A stretch of DNA of 64,000 nt from Prevotella sp. GTDB lineage: Bacteria > Bacteroidota > Bacteroidia > Bacteroidales > Bacteroidaceae. The notes below the pieces were generated by a model. It saw only the letters and a program-made list of their open reading frames with translations. It did not search any database and had not been told where the DNA came from. Position numbers and translations under genes: made by a program. Shown here piece after piece: positions 19,778 through 30,100 of this stretch; positions within the stretch are counted from its first letter, which is position 1, and every line of letters starts with the position of its first letter. The stretch is from the NCBI GenBank assembly GCA_017410365.1, contig JAFQQY010000019.1, positions 24,233 through 88,232 on the forward strand, given 5' to 3'.

Positions 19778-20848
19778 ATGAAAAGCAAACTGACTACACG
19801 GACTATAACAAGCGCGATGATAGCAATAATGCTGTCAGCATGCAACGGCGATGTGCTGCTCGATGAAGAGCCAAGCACAGAACCCAACCGTGTGGCTATC
19901 GGTTTCGACAACGGATATGTAGACAATGCTGTAAGCACACGCGCAGCTACATACCAACTGAATGAATACGCCCTGACAATGGGAGTTTGGGGATGGCAAG
20001 AGGATGAAACAGCAGTAGAGTGTCAGATATTCAAAAACCATAAGGTGGAATACAACGGCACTAAATGGGCATATTCCCCATTGCGCTATTGGGACTCTGG
20101 CAGCTGTTATACCTTCTATGCCTATGCTCCACATGTTAGCGACCAAAAGGGCAATGCAGCAACGGTATCGCTCAACGAATCTACCGGCATGATAAGCATT
20201 TCTGACATAACACTGAAAGGCGATAACTTGCACGACATGACACCATCCACAGAACAGAAGAAATCGTTCAAGACAGCAGCAAACGATGTTGACTGGATGG
20301 TGGCGCGAACAGGACAGACTGCAGAAGGCAGCACACATACTACTGTTGCATTTACCATGCAGCATGTGTTGGCAAAACTAAACGTAAGGGTAAAGACATC
20401 TAATGTTTTGTCAACAGATGCTGACATAAAAGAGGTAACAGCAAACAGTATATCAATAGGCAACATGGCAGCTGAAGGTTCTTTCAAGCAGCAACATTAT
20501 GCAACACAGGCGGCTACTGCCGTCGAGCAAGAATGGACCACAGGCGATGACAAGCTGACATTAAGTGGTTCTACAGATTTTACAGTTACCACAAAGTGGC
20601 AGTATATGCTTGAAAGCCTTGTAATACCACAGGCTATACCAAATGCAGAAATAAAGTTCGTTTACAGTTTCGTATTCACAGATGGCAGAACAGAATACTA
20701 TACATACAGGATTTCATTAGCCGAAGTGTTCAATACAATAACTCATTTTGTCAGCGGCAACAGCTACACCATATCGTTTACCATTGCACCAGACGTAATA
20801 AAGTTTGACGCAGGTACAAGCAGTTGGATAGACATATATAATATATAG
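19778..20848 (+). CDS. Fimbrillin family lipoprotein 3
   Basis: This 356-residue fimbrillin has lipobox Cys22 (LSAC) and a Thr-Arg-Ala site (R55-A56, in VSTRAAT). Fimbrillin core motifs are TKWAYSPLRYWDSGSCYTFY and MQHVLAKLNVRV, and the C-terminus is FDAGTSSWIDI. The N-terminal DVLLDEEPS resembles fimbrillins 1 and 4. It is probably co-transcribed with the rest; the 54-nt gap upstream contains the hairpin. It may be a shaft or accessory subunit. Confidence 0.87.
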   Translation: MKSKLTTRTITSAMIAIMLSACNGDVLLDEEPSTEPNRVAIGFDNGYVDNAVSTRAATYQLNEYALTMGVWGWQEDETAVECQIFKNHKVEYNGTKWAYSPLRYWDSGSCYTFYAYAPHVSDQKGNAATVSLNESTGMISISDITLKGDNLHDMTPSTEQKKSFKTAANDVDWMVARTGQTAEGSTHTTVAFTMQHVLAKLNVRVKTSNVLSTDADIKEVTANSISIGNMAAEGSFKQQHYATQAATAVEQEWTTGDDKLTLSGSTDFTVTTKWQYMLESLVIPQAIPNAEIKFVYSFVFTDGRTEYYTYRISLAEVFNTITHFVSGNSYTISFTIAPDVIKFDAGTSSWIDIYNI

Positions 20849-20896
20849 GTATAAAATATAATAAGGTATAAGCATTAAATTAATAATAAAAGATAT

Positions 20897-21961
20897 ATGA
20901 AAAAAATATTAAAAAACATGCTCTATGCATGCATGACAATAGCAATGGTATCTTTGAGTTCTTGTGACAATGAGAATGTACTTATTGACAACCAAGCAGA
21001 CAAAGATACGAGCAAGAAAGCAATAGTTTTTGGCAACAATCTGCCTGTAAACTCAACACGTGCATCGCTGACACCTGCCGGTGGATTCCCCGACGGTTCA
21101 GTAATCAGTGTATATGGTTTCCAAACAACAGGTGCTGCCGTTGACCAGAACTTTAAAGACCAGGCGGTAACAAAGGGTGGTGAGAAATGGACTTATTCAC
21201 CAGTAAAATACTGGAATCTGACATCTACTTATGAATTCTATGCTGTTTATCCAAAGGATAAAATCAGTCATACATTTAATAATGAGACAAAGATGTTTGC
21301 CATTGACAACTTCGTTGTTGCAGACGACAAGGATGCTCAGATTGACGTGATGATTGCAGAGAAGAACACAACAAGTCCGCTGAACATCGTGAATTTCAAC
21401 TTCAATCACCTTCTTAGCAATGTCAACTTCTATTTCAAGACTATCAACACCTTCGATTTCAATGGAATAGCATCGATAGAAGTTGTCGAGTTCGATGTTG
21501 AAGGTATATGCAATAAAGGCAGTTACCAGCAGACTGGCAATGTTGAAGGAACATGGACCGCCTCAACAAACGGAGCCGACATTTACGACTTCCCTAAAGT
21601 TACAAGCGGTTCTGTTAGCGACAACACATCACATACAGCATTGGCAACAGACCTTTTGCTACTGCCGCAGAGTTTGGCTAGCGCCGACAAGAAAATCACA
21701 ATGACATATCGCATCAACTACAGCGACGGTACAGCTGCTCGTTACACAAAATCGGTTGCTCTGTCAGAAGCTACATTCATAAAATCTAAAAACGGTGCAA
21801 CATCTGAAGATTTGACTGTTTGGAAGCCAAACTATATCTACAATTACTTCCTTGCTGTTAACCCTGCAATACTACCAAACGGAGACAGCGCTGTGATAGA
21901 GTTCACCGCAACAGTTGACGAATGGCAAGATGAGATTGATGCAGAGATTGAGGTAAAATAA
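20897..21961 (+). CDS. Fimbrillin family lipoprotein 4
   Basis: This 354-residue fimbrillin has lipobox Cys23 (SLSSC) and a Thr-Arg-Ala site (R55-A56, in NSTRASL). The core motifs are somewhat diverged: EKWTYSPVKYWNLTSTYEFY and FNHLLSNVNF. The C-terminal strand TATVDEWQDEIDAEIEVK resembles the ends of fimbrillins 1 and 5. The gap to fimbrillin 5 is only 4 nt, consistent with one operon. Confidence 0.87.
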   Translation: MKKILKNMLYACMTIAMVSLSSCDNENVLIDNQADKDTSKKAIVFGNNLPVNSTRASLTPAGGFPDGSVISVYGFQTTGAAVDQNFKDQAVTKGGEKWTYSPVKYWNLTSTYEFYAVYPKDKISHTFNNETKMFAIDNFVVADDKDAQIDVMIAEKNTTSPLNIVNFNFNHLLSNVNFYFKTINTFDFNGIASIEVVEFDVEGICNKGSYQQTGNVEGTWTASTNGADIYDFPKVTSGSVSDNTSHTALATDLLLLPQSLASADKKITMTYRINYSDGTAARYTKSVALSEATFIKSKNGATSEDLTVWKPNYIYNYFLAVNPAILPNGDSAVIEFTATVDEWQDEIDAEIEVK

Positions 21962-21965
21962 AAGA

Positions 21966-23015
21966 ATGAAAATAAACAATTATATACACCGGAATATCTG
22001 GGCGTGCCTTATTTTAGGCATTGCCTTAAGTTTCGTTGCTTGCAGCGACGACAGCACAGATGAGCCACTCAACGGTCCGTCACCGGCCATTGGCTTCTTC
22101 TCAAATCAGATTGAGGAGATTGGCACTCGTGCATTGGTTACTGACGATAATCTAAAGAGTCAGAATATTGGTGTATATGGTTATAAAAAGAAGGCGGACG
22201 ATACCGACCACATGCTCGTATTTAACAACACTGAACTGTCACATAATGGTTCTTCATGGAACTACACTCCACTGAGATATTGGGACCTATCGCGTTCATA
22301 TTCGTTCTTGGCTTATATTCCATATGGCAGTAATGTAGTTTACGGATATGACAACAGCACAAGCAAGTATACCGACAAACTGACATTCATAGACATTCCG
22401 CAGTGGCAGAAGATTGACGGTGACGGCAGCGAGACAGACTATCTGGTTGCGAGCAGCAAGGGTTCGGCTGTTGACTATATAACCAAAAATTATGGCACAG
22501 TAAATCTTGAGTTCAAACACATCTATGCCCAACTGCTTGTCTGTGTGGCAAAAAACACACTTGGCGCAAGCACAACCACTCACACCATAACTGGATTGCG
22601 GTTTGGAGAGGTTCCATCTACGCCAAAATGCACATACCTGCACGATACAAACGATGCTGCCAACAGCAAGGTAACATCAGAAAGAACAAATGGTGAAATT
22701 ACATTCCTTGACAAAGATAACGACTCTGATGATATTGTTGCAACCTCTGAGCCCCAAACAATGGCGCACTATCTTGTGGCACCGTTTGCAACAGAAAACA
22801 ATGCAAGCCTATACATCGACTATACCATATCTGATGGCAGCAATACCACAACACATGACAATGTTAAAGTGGACATTGGCAAGATAGATTTCAAATCGAA
22901 CAATAAATACACTTATGTACTTCGCTTCGAAGCAGGCAAGCCAATTCTTGTTTCTATTGCAGAAGTGAAAGAATGGGAATCTGAAGAAGTAACCGACGAG
23001 GTGTATAACTGGTAA
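21966..23015 (+). CDS. Fimbrillin family lipoprotein 5
   Basis: This 349-residue fimbrillin has lipobox Cys26 (SFVAC) and a Thr-Arg-Ala site (R55-A56, in IGTRALV). Core motifs are SSWNYTPLRYWDLSRSYSFL and FKHIYAQLLV, and it ends VKEWESEEVTDEVYNW. It is the most divergent of the first five in the AKLNV strand (AQLLV). The next gene starts 13 nt downstream. Confidence 0.85.
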   Translation: MKINNYIHRNIWACLILGIALSFVACSDDSTDEPLNGPSPAIGFFSNQIEEIGTRALVTDDNLKSQNIGVYGYKKKADDTDHMLVFNNTELSHNGSSWNYTPLRYWDLSRSYSFLAYIPYGSNVVYGYDNSTSKYTDKLTFIDIPQWQKIDGDGSETDYLVASSKGSAVDYITKNYGTVNLEFKHIYAQLLVCVAKNTLGASTTTHTITGLRFGEVPSTPKCTYLHDTNDAANSKVTSERTNGEITFLDKDNDSDDIVATSEPQTMAHYLVAPFATENNASLYIDYTISDGSNTTTHDNVKVDIGKIDFKSNNKYTYVLRFEAGKPILVSIAEVKEWESEEVTDEVYNW

Positions 23016-23028
23016 AACAATAACAGCA

Positions 23029-24129
23029 ATGAGAAAAATCAATATAGCAATCTGCGCAATGTGGATATTATGCATATTCACAATTACAACAGCACTCTTG
23101 GCATGTAGCAATGAGCACGATGACAATATCGGTTCGTTGCGTATAAACGCATTCGCGTACGAACGTCCATCCATAACTCGAGCAGCTAAAGGCTATATGG
23201 ATTTTCAGAATGTCTACAATGCGACACCTGAAACACCTGCAACAATGGTGTTCTGGGTATGCATGGGAACAACATACAAGGTAGAAAACACTGCCAGCTA
23301 TAATGGAACAGCTTGGTCAACCAATTGTCATCTTGAAGCAAACTCCAATCCATACGATTTTTACAGTTATATGCCAGGAAGCATTGCCACCAATCATCCC
23401 GACGTAACGGCAACTCTTACTTCAACTACAGACCCAGCTACAATAACATTCAGCAACATACCTGCCGTAATTGGCGAAGACCTGATTATATCTGAAGCAA
23501 CAACAAGCGGGAAATCAGAAACGCCAAATCCATACGACCAGATAATAACGTCGGCAGAAGGACAATCTGTAACATTCCGTATGCAGCACGTACTTGCCAA
23601 GCTGTCGTTCTCATTCAGCAACCCTGCAGGCAAATCATTCAGCGACATGCGTAAGATTGTTGTAAAAGAGGTACAAGTGCTACCTGCTACAAGCAGCTAT
23701 AGATATAATGTGACATGCACGATGAACAAAACCTCTGCTATCGAATACAATTGGGAAACGGCAAGTGCTGTCACTCCCGATTATTTCGCTATCACCAACG
23801 ATAAAGAATTTAATATAGCAGAAGGCAAACCTGCTAACGGCTACTTAGTTAATACAGAGGCTACAGAGCCATTCGGTTCATGCTACCTTGTACCATTCAC
23901 AGGGGAGACAATAAAGATACGAGCCATCTATGATGTATATGCTCATGATGGCAGTTTGTTAAGAGAAGATGAAATATCAGTAAATAACAATTTAAAAGTG
24001 ACCAATTTAACAACCGTTGACGCTGGTAAAGAATACAAGATAAACGTAAAGATAATACCAGACTATCTGTATATGCTGGCTGACGTTGATGCCGGTACGT
24101 CGTTGGAAATAAAAACTGAATCGATATGA
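23029..24129 (+). CDS. Fimbrillin family lipoprotein 6 (coupled to giant adhesin)
   Basis: This 366-residue fimbrillin has lipobox Cys26 (LLAC) and a Thr-Arg-Ala site (R51-A52, in SITRAAK). It keeps MQHVLAKLSFSFS and PYDFYSYMP but lacks the SPLRYWD motif, and it ends ADVDAGTSLEIKTESI without the Trp found near the C-terminus of the other five. In type V pili, end subunits can differ in this way. Its stop overlaps the start of the 3820-residue gene (ATGA), so the two are translationally coupled and probably interact. Confidence 0.83.
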   Translation: MRKINIAICAMWILCIFTITTALLACSNEHDDNIGSLRINAFAYERPSITRAAKGYMDFQNVYNATPETPATMVFWVCMGTTYKVENTASYNGTAWSTNCHLEANSNPYDFYSYMPGSIATNHPDVTATLTSTTDPATITFSNIPAVIGEDLIISEATTSGKSETPNPYDQIITSAEGQSVTFRMQHVLAKLSFSFSNPAGKSFSDMRKIVVKEVQVLPATSSYRYNVTCTMNKTSAIEYNWETASAVTPDYFAITNDKEFNIAEGKPANGYLVNTEATEPFGSCYLVPFTGETIKIRAIYDVYAHDGSLLREDEISVNNNLKVTNLTTVDAGKEYKINVKIIPDYLYMLADVDAGTSLEIKTESI

Positions 24130-27100
24130 ACATTCGTAACCATATATACGCAACATATATCACCATTAAGGATAGCCGCATAATGCAATTATACGGCATG
24201 CTAATGGTTTGCATGTTGAACTTTGCCAATGCATTTGCACAGGAAGCAGCTCAGCCACAGCAATCTGTTGCCCAAGATACGGTAATGAGAAAAGCTGGCG
24301 GTACGGCTCCTACCATCATCATCGGTGGTGATGTTTATGGCGGTGGACTGGAAGGTAAAGTTGGTGTTGCACCAGCCGAAGGTCAAGAGATAACAGCGGA
24401 GCAAGCCAATACGGAAGTAACAAACGTTACAATAGCAGGCGGACAGTTACGTACTGTATTTGGCGGCGGTAAGAATGGCGAGGTATTTGGAAAAACTACT
24501 GTAAGCATCCAAGGCGGCGAAATTGGTGCAGACAAATGGGAAGGCACTCCTTATGGTGGTGTATATGGTGGTGGCGAAGGTGCCAGCGCCATTGTTCATG
24601 GACATACAGACGTTACCATTGGTGGCGGTACTAATTATAATAATGTATATGGCGGTGGAAAACAGGCTCTGCTCAAAGGCAACTCAAACGTAACCTTAGA
24701 ATCAGGTATTATCCGCAATCGTGTTTTTGCTGGAGCGCGCATGGCAGACATTAACGGTTATGGGTTGGTCAATATTGTTGGCGACAACAGCGAAGGCGCT
24801 GACATGCTTATAGTTAGAGCCGTTTATGGTGGCAATGACATTTCGGGCTCTATTTTTAATCGTAGTAAGAACAAGCCAACAGATTTAACCTTGAAGGTTG
24901 CCCAAGGACTCCCTGAAGGTCTGGCATCATTTGTGTTCTCTCAAAACACAGCCACAAACGTTTTCATCGGCAATGTGTTTGGCGGTGGTAATGGCGACTA
25001 CACATATGATAACGACCTCGATAATGAAGGCAAGTTGCAAATTAATCTGGTTGAAGAACAGTTACCAAACGACGAAGATGAGACTATTGTAACATTCAAA
25101 AACCTGAACAAGCCAGAGGCTGATTATGCTTATCTTCAAATAGAAGGCGGAACATTCGGCAATATCTATGGCGGCGGAAACAATGCAACAATCCTAAAGC
25201 AGACCGACATCTATTACGGCATAAACGATGCTGAAATCAAACCACTAAAAGGAATACCGAGCGAGAATCTTAGTTGGTTAAAATTATATGAGGGTTTCAC
25301 CAAGGATAATGAAAACAACACTTTCGACTTGACCTATAACGCATTCCGCATCTTTGGCGGTAACAACCTGGCAGAAATGAACATTCGTCCAAAATGGCAT
25401 CTCAAATCAGGAACAGTGGGCAATATATATTCTGGTGGCAATAAGGGAAAGATGACCAATCCAAATGGTATCATCCTTACGATTACATCTCCTGACCTGA
25501 AAGCCCACAACGTATATGGCGGTTGCCGTATGGCCAATGTTGAGCCAAAGGATGCTGATGCAATAGCAGAAGAGACATATACTTACCATAGTTATAATTA
25601 TCCTGTAGGTAATGGCACTTTTGATGAGAACTACGAAGCTGAATACAAGTTCAAAGAAGGCTATGCAGCACGTGTGCTTGTCACAGATGGCAAGATTAAC
25701 AATCTCTATGGCGGCAACGATATTTCCGGTAAGGTTCATTTCGGTACCAATGTAGAGCTTCGTGGCGCTATCTCTGGTGATGTATACGGTGGTGGCAATG
25801 GTTCTTATGCCTATACAGACAAAGCAGAATGGATTAAGAGCCATCCTGAGGACGCAGATTATTTTTACGAATCAGGCTCAACAAATTCTATAGACGCGAT
25901 GTATGCCTATCGTCCACACGTTGAGAAAACCTTGCTACACATCACTGGCATTGGCTCTACAGCACCTCCTGTATATGTCACTGGCGGCGTATATTGTGGT
26001 GGAAACTCGGCAACACTTGCAAAAGACGGCGACCGAGACGATGCTACTGCTACATTTGAGATTGGCAAGCACGTTGTTATCAACTCAGTGTTCCTTGGTT
26101 CAAACGGCAAGAACATGATAGCCGAAGACATTCTGCAAAAATATGCGAACAAAGATTTCAGCTCTATCACACTGACCGACAGTGTCCAGTTTGCAAAATA
26201 TATGGAGGCCGTAGCCGTCAATCTTAAGCCAACCATTACTTGGGAATGGGACAATGACGCTGTTCCTGGAATGAACGATGCGAATGCAACAGAAGCGTAT
26301 ATCGGCGCATTCTATTGCGGTGGTAATGTGGGTAGTATGACCACACTTGAGCAGATGAATATGACATTCCCCAAGGGTCTTACAATCTTTGACCGCATTG
26401 TTGGTGGATGTAACTCTGCAAGAATAGCAGCAAAAGATGGATTAAACGCATCTCACGATGGTGGCGTGACTGAGGCTATGACAGACGGCAGTCCTAAAGT
26501 TGTGCTTAACATCGATTCACGCCTTGAACCACGAAAGATGGTATTGACATATGCTGATGGCGATAAGGAAAAACTGTTCTATAGCAGTGCCTCAACAGAG
26601 ATTAATACTCAGACATACGAATATGGCACTGACGAGAACAAAAAAGAGTACTCTATTCTTCATGGAGCCAACGTATATGGCGGATGCTATGAGAGCGGAC
26701 AGATAAACGGTGACGTTGAGATAAACGTAAGAAGAGACATTGTTTCGCCGGATATTCCTGAAGAGCACATGGTTTCAAAGAATCCAGAGTTTCTTAAAGA
26801 TGCCGGACTGGTTGACTCTGACGGCAATGCTCTACAAAACGTACCGTTTGCCCAATATGCTTTCAGTACTGCCATGAATGTTTTCGGAGGTGGTTATGGT
26901 AAAGATACAGAGATAAAAGGTATGACAACCATCAATCTTACCGATGATGCCAGAGTGATGAAGGTGTTTGGCGGTGGTGAGATGGGGCTCGTATTAGGCA
27001 AAGAAATTACCGATAATGGAATCAAAACAAAAAAAGGCACCGTAATAAATATATCTGCGACAAAGCCTGCCGACGAAACCAAATATAATACGTATATGGC

Positions 27101-30100
27101 ATACGGTGGCGGTTATGAAGGTTTAGTTAACGGTAACGTGGAAGTATATCTTAATAGCGGTCGATTGTTCGATGTATATGGAGGCAGCTGTAATGCAGAC
27201 ATCGAAGGTTCAACTTATGTTCAGGTTGGAAATGGAGTGTCTGATGTGCTTGAAATAAAGAACAGCGTCTATGGAGCTAATGACTTCGGCGGTCAGCTTC
27301 TTCAAGATAAGCTTTGGTCTATTGACAATGGAGCAAAGGCTATACGTTCCCGTTCACACGTTGTTTACAATAGCGGAGCCATTGAGAACGAACTGTATGG
27401 CGGTGCTTTCGGTTCGTATGACTATAGTAAATTTGTTCGTGACAATATTGAAGGTTTTAAATTCCCTCGTCAGGAATCTCCAGTCAACAAGCTAGTAGGC
27501 GATGACATTGCTGCCAATACATTTGTACAAATAGCATCACAGTCAACCAACGCAAACGACTATGTAAAGAATGGCATCTACGGTGGTGGCCGCGGTTTTG
27601 CCAATGCTACAGGTATTGTTGATGTTCATCAGACTTACGTTCATCTGCATTCTGCCACATACAACAGCAGATATGCAGCATCGCTGTTTAATCCTATGAC
27701 CCCAGCTGTATATGGTGGCGGTTATTATTCGCATGTAGAAAACACTCTGGTTGACGCAGTAACAGGACATGTGGGTATTATCTATGGCGGTACGGCAGGC
27801 ATGTCAGCAACACAATTGAATCCCGAAATCTCCTACAATGCAGGAACCACAACCGTCAACATATACAATGGAATGGACAATACTTCGATGATTGTCTATG
27901 GTGCTGGTCCATTGGCAGGCGCCAATACCACCAACGTACATCTTTATGGAGGTGTTGCCGACAAGGTTTATGGTGGAGCTTTTGCTGAGGGAATATGCAG
28001 TGAAACAAACATATTTGTTCCTAAGACTTCAACTATTTCGGTTAATGCATTATATGGCGGTTCAAGAGGCAAGCAACCTAATCTTCCTTGCGATGTCATT
28101 CAGTCTAACATAAACTTCCTTTCAGACAAGGCATCAGTAACTGACGCAATCTTTGGCGGCAATGACTTCATGCGTGCCACTAAGAATTCATTGATAAATA
28201 TTACGGTTCCTGTAAAGAACCTTAAGGCGGATACTCTTATCAATGTATATGCTGCGGGCGACGGTGCCGGTTCCATTGCCGGTTATACACGTGCAGAACT
28301 AAGCGGACGAGCAGAGGTCAGAGACATTTATGGTGGTGGCCGCAATGGTCTTGTGCTCGACGGATTCGATGGAGCCATGAATAACGATGGCCTACTTGCC
28401 GAATACATATTGGAGGATTCTGAGTTAACCAACCTTAAGACATATTATAGTGAAACAAAGAATAATCTGCCGACCTGGGATAAACTAATAAGCAAGACAA
28501 ACACCAATGTCTATCTTATAGGCGGTCAGGTTAAGAACATCTATGGCGGTGGTTTTAACGGCGACATAACGGGTAATACATTTGTAAGCATTGGAAAGAA
28601 GCAGGCCACATTACACGGCGACGGTCGCCCGACAGTACTTCGTAGTGCATACGGTGGTGGACAGCTTGCTTGTGTAAAAGGCAATGCAAACATAAGTCTT
28701 TACGACGGATATATAGGATATAAATACATTGCCCCTTCTACAGCCGAGGGAGAAGGCACATACGAACCCAATATTAAAATATCTTCAATAGACGAGCTTA
28801 ATCTGCTTGACGACAACGGCAACTTATATGGCGGCGGTTACGATGAAGGTGGTTTTGTGCACAATTCATACGTAAACATCTATGGCGGCGTGGTTCGCAA
28901 CAGTGTTTATGGCGGAGGTGAGATTGCTGCCATAGGCGAGGGCGAGATGGAGAGTCCCGGTTCATATAAATTAAAAACGATTACCACCCCAGGTTCATCT
29001 AATGTATATATGCATGGCGGCTTAGTTGAACGCAATGTGTTTGGCGGTGGCCGTGGATTCTCTTATAATGAGAGCGGAGGAACAATTATCGGTAAGAAGT
29101 ATTACACCGATGGTTTTACATTTGGCAAGACCAGTGTAGAGATTCATCGTGGCACAGTAGGAACAGACGCTTCTGTTGCTCTCGGCCATGGCAATGTGTT
29201 TGGCGGTGGCAATGTGGGCTTTGTCTATAGCGATGCAACAAGGAACGACGCAGACGGTTATTATTATAAAAATGAAAAACTGACAGAAGACTGCCGTGTT
29301 GTTGTTTCTGCACATGGCATAGTAAAAGAAAGTGCTGGCGACGAAGGCTTATCTTTTATAGACAATGATGGCGATGATGAACTTTTAGAAGATAAAACAT
29401 TCAAGAAAGGAGAAGCTATTCCAACTGCCTATCTCAACCTCTTGGCTAGTGGCGATGACCGTTGGAATCATATCGACCAGACCGGTGTTGTAATCCGTAA
29501 TGCCGTATTTGCCGGCGGCAACGTGTCTATCGGTGATGACAAACTCTATGCAAATACTTATACGGTGTATGGCAACTGTACGGCATCTGTTATCGATGTG
29601 CGCAACAAAGACCTCGTTTCTTTGGGTGGACATGAGATTGGCGGACTTTATGGCGACGGCAACCTGACATTGGTTGACGGTTATCGCGAATTGAATATCA
29701 CCAACTATGGTACGGACTACCATAATCTTCAAAACAATATTTCATACGATGAATACAATCAACTGACATCACGCGAACGCGAATATTACGAGTTAAAATC
29801 AGAATATATTTGTAAGAAAGACTTCACATATACGTATACTGAAAATGGGAACACGATAACAAAGACTTACAAAGCAAATGAGAACAATGAAGATCATATA
29901 ATAAACGAGACCGTATATAACTTCATTGTAGATAAATTGACAGAACAGAAACTCGCTGGCAACTCTAATTTGTCAGAAGAGGAAGCCAAGACAGAGGTCA
30001 TCACCTCCCTTAATGATTATTTTGAGATGCATAGCCTCTGCAACTTATATAACGGCAGAATGATGAATACCATTCAGCGTGCCGATTTCTGCGGTATGTT

